NCBI GenBank assembly: GCA_949318235.1
Contig: OX439129.1
Coordinates: forward strand, 35,191,027-35,255,026
Direction: 5' to 3'
DNA length: 64,000 bases
From: Ecdyonurus torrentis
Lineage: Eukaryota; Arthropoda; Insecta; Ephemeroptera; Heptageniidae
The notes beneath the pieces are model-generated. The model saw only the letters and a program-made list of their open reading frames with translations. It searched no databases and was not told the DNA's origin. Below, piece by piece: positions 44,155 to 58,034 of this stretch; positions within the stretch are counted from its first letter, which is position 1, and every line of letters begins with the position of its first letter. Both the position numbers and the translations under genes were made by a program.

Positions 44155-45072
44155 AACTTAATTAACATAACATATTAGTTTGTTTATTTCTAGTATTGTA
44201 TGATTTTGAGTTTACCATCTGTACATTGGTCAACGTGTGAAGCTTTGGGTGAAATGACTTTTATGTAAGTAAACCGCTCTTATTGAACAAACAAAATTAT
44301 ATTTTGTTTTAAATACAAAAAACAAATATATACTTTTTTTGTGTCACTCTATTTCATAATGCGTAAGCTTTTAAGCTACTCATCACTTTAAATTCTAGAA
44401 TAAAAAAATAAATAAATAAATAAAAAGAGAGAGAGAGAGAGAGACATAAATGCTGAGATTTTTATAGCCTTTTTTTCATTTATAATTATAATAGCTTAAA
44501 TATACTAAATTGTTTAAATTTTCATAAAAGACAAACTCATAAGTCAACTTATAAAAAGTAGACAAAAGAAACAAAAAGTGGGGATTCTATTTAATAACTT
44601 AATTTTACAATATTCGTGATAGCGGTTATAGCATTTTAGTTCTGTTATTTATTTTATTATTATTGTTTTCTTTTTTACTGTTTTCCAAATTTTGGGTAGA
44701 TTACAAATCATATTTTCATGTGTACTGTACACAGTATACATCAATACAATAACAAAAAAATGCTGGATATCTTTAGGTATTAAGTCTCAGTAATTGACCA
44801 AATTGTAAACATGTAAATAGTTTGTTATTTTGGTATAAGTTATTTAATAATACTGTATTTACTTTTAAGATGACGAAAGGAATGTATAATGTTACATAAT
44901 GGTAATGTGTAACTGCACGGACAAAAATAAATACGTAATAATTATGCTAGCTCATTTTCAGTACAATTTGTTCAATACAACATAATCTATATGCTATTCT
45001 TCATAATAGCTATGTTATAAAGCATAAATATCATCTATTACAGCATGTTCTTTTAATTTAGCATCATTTGTG
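44155..45072. other. AT-rich unique DNA, no gene seen
   Basis: A short GA run at 44427-44443 after (AATA)n. Confidence 0.55.
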
Positions 45073-45238
45073 CTATTGACTAATAAAAGAACTGTTTTGA
45101 AGCCGACTGTAAGCGATTTCGCTCACATACGCTTCTGTTTCAACGTACTGCGCATGAATTGTAAGTCGAAATAGAAGTGGATGTGAGCGAAATTGCTTAT
45201 AGTCGGCCTCAAAACAGTTTGTTCCTTTATCATTCAAT
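45073..45238. mobile_element. Compact hairpin element (foldback MITE)
   Basis: Arms of about 75 bp with very little loop. The left arm has ACTGTTTTGAAGCCGACTGT and GCGATTTCGCTCACATACGC; the right arm is the reverse complement with a few changes (GAGGCCGACTATAAGCAATT on the minus strand). The loop is near 45150-45165. The minus-strand open frame across it is a by-product. Confidence 0.85.
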
Positions 45239-45355
45239 AATAACATAAATGCAGCATAAAGTACGTTATTTATAATTTTCGTGTACCTATGTCTCATAAG
45301 TAAATAATATTCTTCATGAATGTAAAATAAATTAGATGTTCTAAAATTTTGACGA

Positions 45356-45357
<2 letters not shown>

Positions 45358-45434
<77 letters not shown>
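45358..45434. repeat. (CT)n microsatellite
   Basis: About 38 CT repeats. Confidence 0.97.
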
Positions 45435-45437
<3 letters not shown>

Positions 45438-45606
45438 AAAAACGACTCTTAAAATAATTTAATTATTTAAAATACACAAAATAAATATTCACTTTCGTTT
45501 CTGTTTATATACGATACAAATTTAAAGCTAACAATCAAAATCAAAAAGTTTATAATTTTAAGTAAACTGTATACTCTTATATTTATGTTTTAAGAGTTAA
45601 CTAATA

Positions 45607-45904
45607 TATAGGGTATATCCGCATATTGAAGGCCATACTGGAGTAGTGAATGACATTGCTGAGTATAGGACAAACATCGTTATAGACAATATGCTTTTGG
45701 AAATCGGTTAATTTTGTGTTCTTGTTATTTTTCTTACATATTACGTATCATACTTTAGATACTAATTCAACATATTTACAGCATCAATGCTCTCAAAAAT
45801 ATATCATGGTATTTTTAAACTGACAAAATGAGTTATTTTCTTATGCGGTACATGTTATCGAGTGATTCAACGTTGACTTTAACATGAATGCATAGACCCT
45901 ATAA
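45607..45904. mobile_element. TA-flanked MITE, family T, copy 2
   Basis: The left end TATAGGGTATATCCGCATATTG and the right end (reverse complement) TATAGGGTCTATGCATTCATG match the copy at 16991-17294. The internal block GCCATACTGGAGTAGTGAAT and ACAGCATCAATGCTCTCAAAA are shared. Same orientation as copy 1; non-coding. Confidence 0.9.
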
Positions 45905-46316
45905 TATAGAGTATAAACTGAATAGAGAAACCATTGATACAATGTTTATGTAATACAGTAGTTTAAAATTTATTGAATTTGATGTTAATACATTACAAGT
46001 AAACATATCAACTATTAATTTAACGTTTGTAAATGTACAACATTGCTTGAATTTCCGCTTTTACAAATACAGTTTATATATAATACAAAGGGAAATCTAT
46101 ATAACTTTGCTTTTACTAGTATTATAATATATTATGTATGCCTGACTTCTATTGTACAACATATTTGTAAAATACTCTTCATACATATTAATAAATAAAA
46201 ATATTTATATAACTTTTTTAACTCACCTTTAATAAAAATAAAATAAACACAATTGCTATATGTTTGTTTTTAAGAAAAGAATTTATAACCCCTTTATAAT
46301 ATATATGATATAAATA
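45905..46316. other. AT-rich unique DNA, no gene seen
   Basis: Nothing supported. Confidence 0.6.
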
Positions 46317-47027
<711 letters not shown>

Positions 47028-47342
47028 TTAAAGGCGCAGAACACTTTGAACAAAAAAGTTGTGTAATATCCTAACAAACCTGAAAATTAACGTTGATTTG
47101 TCCGGAGTCATTGATTTCTAATTTATTTTCCATTCACAAAATGGCGCGAGCGGTCATTGACGTCACAGCTCACTTGTTTTACGCGCGCGTGGACCAGGCA
47201 AGCTGTGACATCATTGACCGCTCGTGCCATTTTGTTTTGAAAATAAATTAGAAATCAATGACTCCGGACAAATTAACGTTAATTTTCAGGTTTTTTAGGA
47301 TATTACACAAAATTTTTTGTTCAAGGTGTTCTATGCCTTTAA
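47028..47342. mobile_element. TTAA-flanked palindromic MITE (E4)
   Basis: TTAA at both ends. The left end AGGCGCAGAACACTTTGAAC matches the right end (reverse complement) AGGCATAGAACACCTTGAAC. The arms pair for about 140 bp, including TGTCCGGAGTCATTGATTTC and AAAATGGCGCGAGCGGTCA. The left arm has TGACGTCA at 47158-47165, while the matching site on the right is TGACATCA at 47206-47213. The loop holds ACGCGCGCGT, a strong Z-DNA-type alternating tract. Non-coding. Confidence 0.92.
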
Positions 47343-47495
47343 AAAAACACTTTAAAAACGCTTATTTGCAGTCAATTTATGAATATTTAGCCCTATATAA
47401 ATCAAGTACTTTTTTATTATTTTAGTGTTGTAAAACTTGTAAATGTTAACTATTACAGGTTGAAAGACGCAAAAAGGACACTTAAAAGGAATGGC

Positions 47496-47513
47496 GGGGG
47501 GGGGGGGGGGGGG
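47496..47513. repeat. poly(G) run, 18 nt
   Basis: Uninterrupted G18, flanked by C on each side; unusual in this AT-rich DNA. Confidence 0.95.
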
Positions 47514-48591
47514 CGGTTAAAAAAAATCTCAAAAAAGGTCCTTACGAGATCAGTGCTTATCTAAAACTATGAATTGTCGCAATGGTTTGTAAAAGGTACG
47601 TGTGAAGATTTATAGTCTGTGCAGTGATTACCATATTAGAGATTGTTGAATCTCATAAGATTATTTAGGAATATATTATTATATTATACATTTTAATTGT
47701 TTCTGTATAAATATATTCTATGCCCGTACTCAAGAATATAATTATTTACTATTCCTTTCGTTTCTTTGATGAAAATAAATATTTTAATGGGAAAATATTT
47801 ACGTTAATGAAAAGTTTGAATAATTTACTCAAGGAAATATCTGACCACTTTTTGTAAGCCCCACGAGATGTCTGTAAATTGTAATTTCAGTTATTTTAAC
47901 ACTTAAAATCGCAAAACTAAAAGGAATTTTTAATTTTTTCATTTGCAAGTTATTAACTCACATACATATACATCATATTATTTATGTAATATATTAAAAG
48001 GTAACATACAAAAATAATGTTAAATAATAACAATAATAAAAAAATAATTAATGCATATGTATAATTTTGAAAAATATATACATAAATAACATAAAAAATA
48101 AGCTTTACAAATTGCAAATATCAATTAAGTTAATGAGTTTTAAATTAAATTTACCATTAATGGAAATAAATTTATTACGATACAACAAGAAAAGAAGAGA
48201 GTTTTCTATAATTGACTAAAGAATATATTTATTTATATATACCTACTCTGGCGATGTAAAATATATTTTTTTGTCTTCTTATTCAATATTTTACTTAAAG
48301 TAATGAAAATAAATTAAGAGAAATCGTAACTTATAATTAATTTTACTAAAGAGTTTTTTTTTTTTGTTTTTTTTTTTATGTTATTTTATATATATAGGGC
48401 AATTTAATTAATTGTTTATCAATTTATATTATGTAAAAGTTTATTTTATGTATTTTACTATATTGCCCTTATTATTTTTTATATAAAATGCGAATATTTT
48501 AAACGTTAATAAATAAGATGTTTTAGATCATAATAATATGCAGAAAATGCTTTTTTTATGTCTTCCTTTGAAACATCATATTTTATCTGCC

Positions 48592-48592
<1 letters not shown>

Positions 48593-48624
<32 letters not shown>
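48593..48624. repeat. (GA)n microsatellite
   Basis: About 15 GA repeats with one GAAA interruption. Confidence 0.93.
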
Positions 48625-49438
48625 ATGAATAAAATAAAATACCAAACAAGGGTTGTTAAAGAAAATAATCTTTAAAGGAAAAAACAACTTATCAAAAGCG
48701 AAAAAAAAAATGATTCTGTCTCTTGAAAGACGTTAAAAAAAAGTTAGCTATACTAAAAAATGTCACCAGATCGAATAAAAAAACAACTTTTAATGCATTT
48801 TTTAGGTGGTTTAATAAATTTCTTGAATAATTTTAAATTTTAATTGTGTATATTAATAATTATAAATAAGGTTTTTCTTATATATGAAACATATTTGTTT
48901 TAAAATTTGAAACATATTTACATTTTTTTTTTTTTTTTTTTTTGGCTTTTAGATACTTCTATTTTAAATATACAGTATTTATGATAAAACGAGTTCTAAT
49001 TATAATATAAAAGAGAAATTGTATTCAGCATTCATTTTCATGTGTCACATTAATTATAAAGTAAAGAGACAACGAATAGAATAATTATAATGACAGTTAT
49101 ACATGCTTGAACATTGAAAAATGTATCATAATAATATAGAGAAAAATAACAAATGCATTTATTATTCTTTGCTGTATTTTATTGTCATAGACAATAGTTA
49201 TAATAATATTTATTTTACTTCATAATAATATAATATACTATAGTTTATTATTTTCATAATAAACATAAATATTATAATAAAGTGTATAATATACAACCAG
49301 TGCTATAGAAACTAGAAATAATAAGTGGGTATATGAATTATATTTGAATAATATAAAAAATATATATTTTAATGAATGTCACTACAGAATTATATACAGC
49401 TATGCCCTGTTTTACACATAGAGCAATATTATTATTGG

Positions 49439-49764
49439 TTTGCCATATTGTGTTCTACCGTCAATACATTTTCTTATCGATGTATACCTGCACATAAAGG
49501 CTGGCCACGGCCTTAATACACAGCCCTGCATTCACCATGACAGTCTAGAGAAATCGTGGAAACCCTAGGAAGGCTGGACGGTGCAATCACATCAATGATG
49601 CATCTCCCGAATGCTGTGCGTCGTCATGGAAAATGCATGTACACACGTATCGTGCAACGTGTTCTGCTGTTAGTCATTTGACATACGCACCCAGCAGTGG
49701 CACTATATTTCGTAAGAAACAGTTACGAGTCTGCTGCTTTCACCACTTGACCATACCAGCTTGG
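49439..49764 (-). mobile_element. tRNA-derived SINE, family S, diverged copy
   Basis: Minus strand. The head reads TATGGTCAAGTGGTGAAAGC (A-box region, decayed), and the B-box region is weakened to ATATAGTGCCACTG. The body blocks GCTGGCCACGGCC, GGAAGGCTGGACGGTGCAAT and CTCCCGAATGCTGTGCGTCG match the copy at 42341-42763. The 3' end CACAATATGGCAAACC is followed by an ATA-rich tail. The decayed boxes suggest an old, silent copy. Confidence 0.9.
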
Positions 49765-50292
49765 TAAAATCATTAAAAATTCAATTAAAAAAATTATCAT
49801 TATAAAATATAACAATTAATTTTACAAAGATTATTACTCTTCTTCGTAAAGATGCTCCAAGTAATTTATTAATTGTGTCATAAGTTAAGTTATAGAACGA
49901 TCGTCGCTCTGAACTTTGTCGTAATGGATCAAAAAAAGCTTGTCACTTATAAAAGTAAGAAAAACTTACTGGTACGTTATCCAAAATTTAGTGATCTTAC
50001 AAAGTGCTAATATATTGTAGAAGTAATTTGAAATAAACTGTAATTTATGACAATTGTTTTTGGTTAATTTGTTTTATTTTAATTAAATCCAATATATAGT
50101 AAGTAAATTGTGATGTTTTAAAATTCAGCTTCTTAAACTTTTTTTATATTGATGATTTATGTTTAATCTAATAATATTTCTTATTGCAATATTATTGGCT
50201 AAAAGTATTATGGCCAAGGTTCATGTAATATGCTTGAAAAAGCCATGTATGATTTCTCTAAAAATTTAAAATGAAAAAAATATATATGTACA
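49765..50292. other. AT-rich unique DNA, no gene seen
   Basis: Nothing supported. Confidence 0.6.
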
Positions 50293-50410
50293 TACAGTAC
50301 ACATGATTTTGATACCGTTTAAATCCAGCGCGTGTTTTTCTCATAAGATTAACATTTGGTAATTTATTTCGAATTTTTAATAGTAAAATACATTATCACA
50401 ATCGTGTATA
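50293..50410. mobile_element. MITE family M, copy 3
   Basis: The left end TACAGTACACATGATTTTGA matches the right end (reverse complement) TATACACGATTGTGATAATG. Same termini as copies at 27407 and 44032, but a different middle (CCAGCGCGTGTTTTTC). Non-coding. Confidence 0.55.
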
Positions 50411-52154
50411 TACATTACAGCACTGTAAGAGCGTCGTTTAATGCAATATTTTGATGTTTAGTTAAAAATAAAAAATAAACCGTTTATCTTTATACTAATT
50501 AACTTTAATGTGTTATTAAACTTTGGTAACGCAATGTAAAGAAATATTAGCTAAACCTATACACTAGACTTCATGATTTTGATAAATAATGGCTTTCTAC
50601 AACTATATAAACGTCTACAAAAATAACTTTAAAATTAGTATAAGAAGCAAAAATATTCACACTTAATGAGAATAAATAGAGATAATTTTAGTTCAGTTGT
50701 TCATTAAACTTTAAATATATTTTTATAAAAGAATAATAATATATTTTAATTAAGACGTATAATTTATTAGTTTAAATCACAATTTATATACTTTCATACT
50801 TATATATTTATTATTCTTATGAACAAAAACAGTTATTCATAATAGCAGACTTACACTTTAATTTATATTTTTCATAAACAATTGAAATATAAGTCAACTT
50901 TTAGAACTAAAGTTTAATACTGATAAATTGAAAAAAAAAAACAAAAAAAAATTGGAATAATTATAATATTATACCACAAGCTCATTAAATATTTTCATTA
51001 AGGGTCATTTAATAAAGTCATTTATTCTGTTAGTTATTTGATTCAATATAAATTCATTAAATAATAAAAAAAACACGAGTTTGTATACTTTGTTTTATCA
51101 AAATACAAAAAAAAAAAAACAAAAAAAAAAGTTACGTAACCAATTGTCTATAGTATAATTTGCGTATCAAAATTAATAAAAATTAGTTTTACCTTTGGAT
51201 GATTTTGACGTGTTATAGATAATATATTGACAGAAACATATTGACGAAGTAATTATCTCATTATTTCTTCATGAAAGTAACGAGAGAGAAAAAAAATGGT
51301 GTGTAAATTGTTTATAGATATGTTTAGCGATAAGAACAAACAGTGTGATTGATGACAAACCAGCTTTCAAATTTAACAATATGATGACGTTATTACACGC
51401 GCTTATATCAATTTAAATTTAATTGTTCGTCAGGGGAGACATAAAATATCAAATTTGCATCAGTAACGTACAAAACAATATGGTTTAAATAATATTTATA
51501 TAATTGGAGTATTTGGCACAGAAAAAAAAATGTTAATTTTGAAGTGTTCAGATTCTTGATAAATTAACATATTTTTTCCCCTTAACATAATATTGCCTAT
51601 AAAAACAGAAGCAAAATAAATCAAATATTTTTTATAACATTTAAATAAAATATTCTTAATTAAAGTAGCCTCATAATTCATATATATATTTGACATAAAA
51701 TATGATAAAAAAAAATGAAAAGAAAGTTATTTTATTTGGCATTTATATATTATGAAATATATAAAACTGTGCTAGTTAAAATTACAAAAATTCTAAAGAT
51801 AAATGGTTAAAGATTTATAATAAATATGTTAAATGAAGTATAAAAGATAAACTGTCAAATTCATTGACTTTCATAAATATATAAAGCATGTTAATTTTCG
51901 TTGGTTAAATTTCCACATGAGTTGTGGATGAGAATAATTTTTGTCATGACAATTTCTAAAGCTACAAACAAAATATATGCTTTTTTTTTGTAGAGGTTGA
52001 TATATATATGGGCAGAGGGGGGGTATGTGTAGTATGTTATTTTTTTAGGGTAAAAATGTAGAGGGATATGTAGGACAGAGCATAACAGCTATGTCTCATG
52101 AACCTCTACTGTATAGAGGTTTGAGAGTAACCAACTAGCATAACCGCAAACCAC

Positions 52155-52157
<3 letters not shown>
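50411..52157. other. AT-rich DNA, no gene seen
   Basis: Nothing supported apart from A/T runs; a G8 run near 52017-52024. Confidence 0.55.

Positions 52158-52217
<60 letters not shown>
52158..52217. repeat. (CT)n microsatellite
   Basis: About 29 CT repeats. Confidence 0.96.
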
Positions 52218-52220
<3 letters not shown>

Positions 52221-52414
52221 GCTACTGCATTCCCTGTTCCAATTTTTCATTCTTCTTTACGTTTTCTATATATACATACATATATATATATATATACACA
52301 TATTCAAAAAAAATCCCTCTATGTCAATGTTCGTTCTAATTCTCTGTTTCCCATTAATTTGCATTTCTCTCTTTGTCTTCCTGTATCTCTCGATAAACAT
52401 ACTCTGTTTCCTCT

Positions 52415-52601
<187 letters not shown>

Positions 52602-52602
<1 letters not shown>

Positions 52603-53585
52603 ACTCTGCTCTGCTCTCTGTCTACTTTACTGTATCCAAATAATACATTGTATGTAGATATATTCTAGTTGTAATGTCACTATACACCGCAGATAAATAA
52701 CATCACACATACATACATACATACATATACACACAACCTTCTAACCACATTACACTCTATGTATGTAACTGTAGACATTAAACAAAACAACCACTCATCA
52801 CTTGATATTCTATCTCAACTATTTATAACAACAACTAATATAAAAAAAAAAACTTAAACATCTTTCTTCTTACTTATATTATGTAATATAATATATTGTC
52901 AAAGTATAAATTTGTACATACAAAAGATAAATACGTAATAATAAAGTATTGTCAGATAATTTACATATTATGTAACATAAACACAAACAATTTCTTTTTG
53001 TTCATACACTGATTAAAAAAATTACCTAATAATTATGATAGCTTAATTTTAGAAGAAAAAATATCATGCCAAAATAATAAGCAAATATTTTGTACAGCAT
53101 AATTATCGAATTATTAATGCAATTTGAAAATAGTAACATTTATGCTATACTTTCATATACAGCATAAATTACGTAATTTATTTCATCCATGTCGTTGTGA
53201 CTAGTATAACATGGTTCTACAAAGTGTGATACTGATAATGTATTGAAACTAACCATGTTTGTATACATTGTTGTTTTGTATTTGTTTCGCTTCATATAGT
53301 CTTAAAATTTATTATCCTCTATTTCTATTCAATGATTACATTTCACATTGTAATATATTATCATACAGTAACATAGCATAATCAAAAGATTACGTGGATT
53401 GAAATGAAGATTTGATATTTATTTAAAAACAATCAAAATAAAATCTATATTATATAAACGCATTCTCTGATATTACACAACATTGAAACTTAAAAAGATG
53501 ATTAAATAAATTTTCATTCGGTCTATCTGCATTTTATTTTATGGTTCCTTATTAAATGAAGTATACACCTAATTAAATGATTTTA
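52602..53585. other. AT-rich unique DNA, no gene seen
   Basis: A (CATA)n run lies at 52703-52728. Repeated AGCATAA/TTATGCT motifs occur at 53030-53175. Confidence 0.5.
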
Positions 53586-53589
53586 TAAA

Positions 53590-54181
53590 ATTTATTTATT
53601 TATTTATTTATTTATTTCACCAGATTATACATATAAGCATTACAACATTACACAAAATGCAGCATGTAAAATGGTGAAGGGTGCATACAAGGCATTATAA
53701 AATACCGCTACACAATTAAGTGGTATGCCACCCTTTACTAATATTAACACAAAATTTAAAATACAACAATGTCATAGTCAATAAATCATATATACAAATT
53801 ATTTGGTAATTTCCTGTACTACCAAATGTGAAAAAAATGACTCCTTAAATTGAGAAGGGTCACTTATTTTCAAATACCGAGGTAAAGCATTAAAGCTAGT
53901 AACAGTCCTATAAACATAACTCTTGACACGAGCTGCAGTTCTAGCTTTAGGAGGAATCAGTCTATGCACACCGAGCTGCCCACGAATCTCCCTCCCTATC
54001 ATGATATCTTTTGAGATATCAAAATCAGCTTTACCACTCCTACAATTGTTAAAAAATGTTAAGTCTATAAGCTGTAATTGCTGTTGAATAGGTAGAATAT
54101 TGGATTTTCCAACACTTGGCACATTACTCTTACCATATATGAATTTTAAAGCTCTACGCTGTACAGTCTCAATTAATATCA
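53590..54181 (-). mobile_element. 5'-truncated non-LTR retrotransposon (LINE) 3' end
   Basis: The minus strand carries a polyprotein C-terminus (53799-54181), a 3' UTR of about 180 bp, and a terminal (AAAT)n tail at 53590-53618. This is the usual build of CR1/L2/Jockey-type LINE copies. The 5' side is lost near 54181, where a TTAA MITE (54182-54526) begins. Sequence beyond the MITE (above 54526) does not resume a recognisable reverse-transcriptase frame, so the LINE was probably 5'-truncated on insertion, close to that point. Confidence 0.85.
53799..54181 (-). pseudogene. LINE polyprotein C-terminal fragment (reverse transcriptase side)
   Basis: About 127 codons are open without a frameshift to the stop at 53799-53801. 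Near the start is Glu-Thr-Val-Gln-Arg-Arg-Ala-Leu-Lys-Phe-Ile, the form seen just after the thumb of many non-LTR reverse transcriptases (usually Val-Gln-Arg-Arg-Ala). Near the end is Ser-Phe-Asn-Ala-Leu-Pro-Arg-Tyr-Leu followed by Phe-Lys-Glu-Ser-Phe, matching the common C-terminal Trp-Asn-Xaa-Leu-Pro and Phe-Lys pattern of these proteins. The endonuclease and the catalytic reverse-transcriptase motifs are absent, so it is inactive. Inferred clade is CR1/L2/Jockey-like. The 16 residues an ORF finder adds upstream (54183-54230) come from the inserted MITE, not from the LINE. Confidence 0.88.
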
Positions 54182-54526
54182 TTAAAGGAATAGACCAGAG
54201 AAAAACATAAACATTTATATAACAAAACACTTGATGGGATTTACAAAAATAACATTAGTTTCTCTCAAAATCCAACAGTAGCCCCGTAGCAGTGATCAGA
54301 AAATTCGATTTATGCAGCCCGCACAACATTTTCATACTAATTTTTGCATGTTTCTGACGTCATAAACATGAATTTTTACGCAACTTGCATACTTTACAGT
54401 ATTTTCACGCTCTCTTGTGGGGCTACATTAACATTCTGGTAAAAATTGTCCTTAGTTTTAAAGATCCCATTTCGTGTTTATATTCATTAAAAAGCACATG
54501 TTGTTTTATGTGGCCTATGGCTTTAA
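54182..54526. mobile_element. TTAA-flanked MITE, family E2/E5, copy 2 (nested at LINE end)
   Basis: TTAA at 54182-54185 and 54523-54526. The ends are AGGAATAGACCAGAG and (reverse complement) AGCCATAGGCCACAT. The internal order is the same as in the copy at 10918-11260, including CCGTAGCAGTGATCAGAAAA and CACGCTCTCTTGTGGGGCTA. A perfect TGACGTCA lies at 54355-54362 where copy 1 has CGACGTCA. It sits exactly at the broken end of the LINE fragment, so it inserted into or beside it later. Confidence 0.93.
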
Positions 54527-55978
54527 TAAGTAAAACTTTAATTATTTCTTGGTAATTAAAAGTTGGAAATCTCATCTTTGTTAAAATAATAAAATAGATT
54601 ACTTTTGATTAAAAATTGGTTCTCTCGGTGTAATGTTATTACGCAAACACATTTTTATATATTTTAAATATTACATCAATTCATAAATGTGACATTTTTC
54701 TCTCTTTTTTTTTATATATATATTCTACGTTGCTTTTCTGTAAACTCATTTCCTCCTCCACTTTTTTTTAATGTATGTATAAAAAAAAAATCTTTCAAAT
54801 CAATCTTCATTACAGTTGAGTGCTATGTTTAATAAAAATAAAAAATAAAAAAATCAACTAAAACAAACAGAATTATATATAATTTGATTTATTATTGTGA
54901 TTGCACTCGAAAATTTAATATTAACAAACACTTCATACAATTTCATAATACGACAACAGGGAATATATAATACAAGTATTACAAATCTGGTAAATAAGCA
55001 TAATAATAATAATATAAAATCTATCTATCATTTCATGACACAACTATACATGATAAATTTCAAGTGGATCATTTTTATATTTGTTATTTTGAGTTAATAT
55101 TTTTTAATGCAAAGTTGTTGTTTTTCGCATTACTTATAAACAAATTGATACGATGTTAATATTAAAAATTATCATATCTGTGGTTGATTTTTTTTTTTTT
55201 TTTAAATTCACATCATGATTAGTTTTAATAAAAATTTATTATAAGGTATTGTGACAGGTGCCTATGATACAATTTTAAAGTGCATGCTCAAAAGTCATAA
55301 TGTAAAAATGAATAAAATTATTATTAATAAATATGTTTATCTGATTATTTATTGCAATTCAAAACCAGACCTGGGACGAAAAATTTATTTGAATTTTTAT
55401 TATGCTAATGTAACAATATACAAAGAAAATAAAATATTTCTTATGATAACAAAAAAAAAAAAAAAAAATCCTCTCTTGTTTTTTCTTTAAACTTTTATCA
55501 AAGCAAGAAACATTAAATTTTAACACTGCATATAAGAGCTATTACTTTCATGATATTTTTTATAACTTATATTTTTAAGTATATTTTTCAACATAACTAT
55601 CGAGGTAAAAATCCTACATTTTTTTTCTTCTAATTTCAAAATTATTAAAACACAACATGATGAAATGATGATTAAATCAATCCTAATAAAATATTTTTAA
55701 TGTCTTTTTTTATTATTATTTTTTTTATTATCATTTTATTATAAATTAAACTCATAAACTAATATAAATATGCAGGTATAAGTATTATAATATAATAAAG
55801 TAAGGTGATTTTTGTGGCAGTTTAAAGAACACACTCAAAGCTGTATAAACACTTTCAACTTTAAACCAATTTAAAGTTAATTGCATACATTTAGAAAAGG
55901 TTTGTTAAAAGATCCCTTGTTTTATGCATGGAGTACTTGACATCAACACAGTCATTTCTCTCTTCTTCTTTGCTTTTT
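54527..55978. other. AT-rich unique DNA, no gene seen
   Basis: Short frames at 54897-55097 and 55251-55490 have AT-rich composition and no motif. Confidence 0.55.

Positions 55979-56711
<733 letters not shown>

Positions 56712-56745
<34 letters not shown>
56712..56745. repeat. (CT)n microsatellite
   Basis: About 17 CT repeats. Confidence 0.95.
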
Positions 56746-56746
<1 letters not shown>

Positions 56747-57158
56747 ATTTCACTTCTTTCTACTATTTGTTCTCATAAAAATTTAATACTACAAAATTCT
56801 TTATAAAATATTATTTTATCCAAGTAATTGTTTTATGATAAAAACTAGATTTTAAAAACTAAATTTATTGTTTTCAAAGCTATATAAAATTTTTATTAAA
56901 ATATATTTTAATTCAAAAAATTGTTATTTTTAGGTGAATAATGAAAGAAAAAAAAAGAGGTTATATTTCTGCTTAAAATAAAATAAAATTTGCAATGTTT
57001 TATTTTTAAAAAACATTTACAAGAACACACTTCATTTAAAAAATATTGAAAGTGGCTATTTCAAAATATTATGGTGGTTAATTATATTATTACAGCTCTT
57101 TCATAATAGACTGTTCAACGTACGCATCAAAAGAAGCACTTATCAAAGAGAAATGAAA

Positions 57159-57161
<3 letters not shown>

Positions 57162-57206
<45 letters not shown>
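57162..57206. repeat. (GA)n microsatellite
   Basis: About 22 GA repeats. Confidence 0.95.
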
Positions 57207-57208
<2 letters not shown>

Positions 57209-57804
57209 GCCGAGAAAAGGCCTTTGAATATGCAAAAATATACATCGTAATATACTAAACAAAAAAGAAATATAAAAATAATAATAATAAATGAAGAAAA
57301 TGAAAACAAAACTTTGTAAAAAGAGGAAGCTCAAACTTTTATTTTTAAAACAAAAATATTTTTTTTAATAATAAAAACATAAAAAATATATATTCTGTAG
57401 AGATAAATAACGTACAAAAAAAAACGTTAATGGTTAGTTTTCATTATTAAACGTAGAAAACTAATTTAGCTTGAGATAATTATCGTAATGTAGAAATTGC
57501 TAATTTTACCAAATTTGTTGTACGCACTTTGTGAGCAAAACAAAAGCTTTGGCCTTTAACCAAAGAGTTTACCAAAGTTACCTATAAATAATGTTATAAC
57601 AAGTGATTAACTAATGGCTGCTCTTATATATAAACTTTAACACTCTATGATGAAATAAACTTTTCGTTTTCACTTACAAAATATTAACAAACATTGATTA
57701 ATCCTTAATAATAACCAAATATTATTATTACTAATTTGCATATTTACTTATAATATTGTATATTTATATAGAATGAATTCCATAATGCTTAATTTTTATT
57801 CATT

Positions 57805-57808
<4 letters not shown>
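57207..57808. other. AT-rich unique DNA, no gene seen
   Basis: Nothing supported. Confidence 0.6.

Positions 57809-57867
<59 letters not shown>
57809..57867. repeat. (TA)n microsatellite
   Basis: About 29 TA repeats. Confidence 0.96.
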
Positions 57868-57874
<7 letters not shown>

Positions 57875-58034
57875 TATATAATTAAAAAAAATTTTCTTTA
57901 ATTATTTTAAGTATCTGTATTTGTCTACACATTTTTTTTTTTTAACAAATTTGTACTCTATACTGTGTGTACCATCAAGTAAAATGATATGTTTTTAGTT
58001 AACAATAAAAAAAACTCAACAAAAAATATTTATC

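Larger units (their letters stand above)
47343..49438. other. AT-rich DNA with G18 run and (GA)n
   Basis: G18 at 47496-47513, a GA array at 48593-48624 and a T19 run near 48925-48943. No gene seen. Confidence 0.55.

Noticed and set aside
45073..45297. A 74-codon minus-strand frame
   Set aside because: It runs across a self-complementary hairpin element; its composition follows the hairpin, not a protein.
54183..54230. Apparent N-terminus (16 residues) of the LINE open frame
   Set aside because: The sequence belongs to the TTAA MITE, as shown by its match to 10918-10966.
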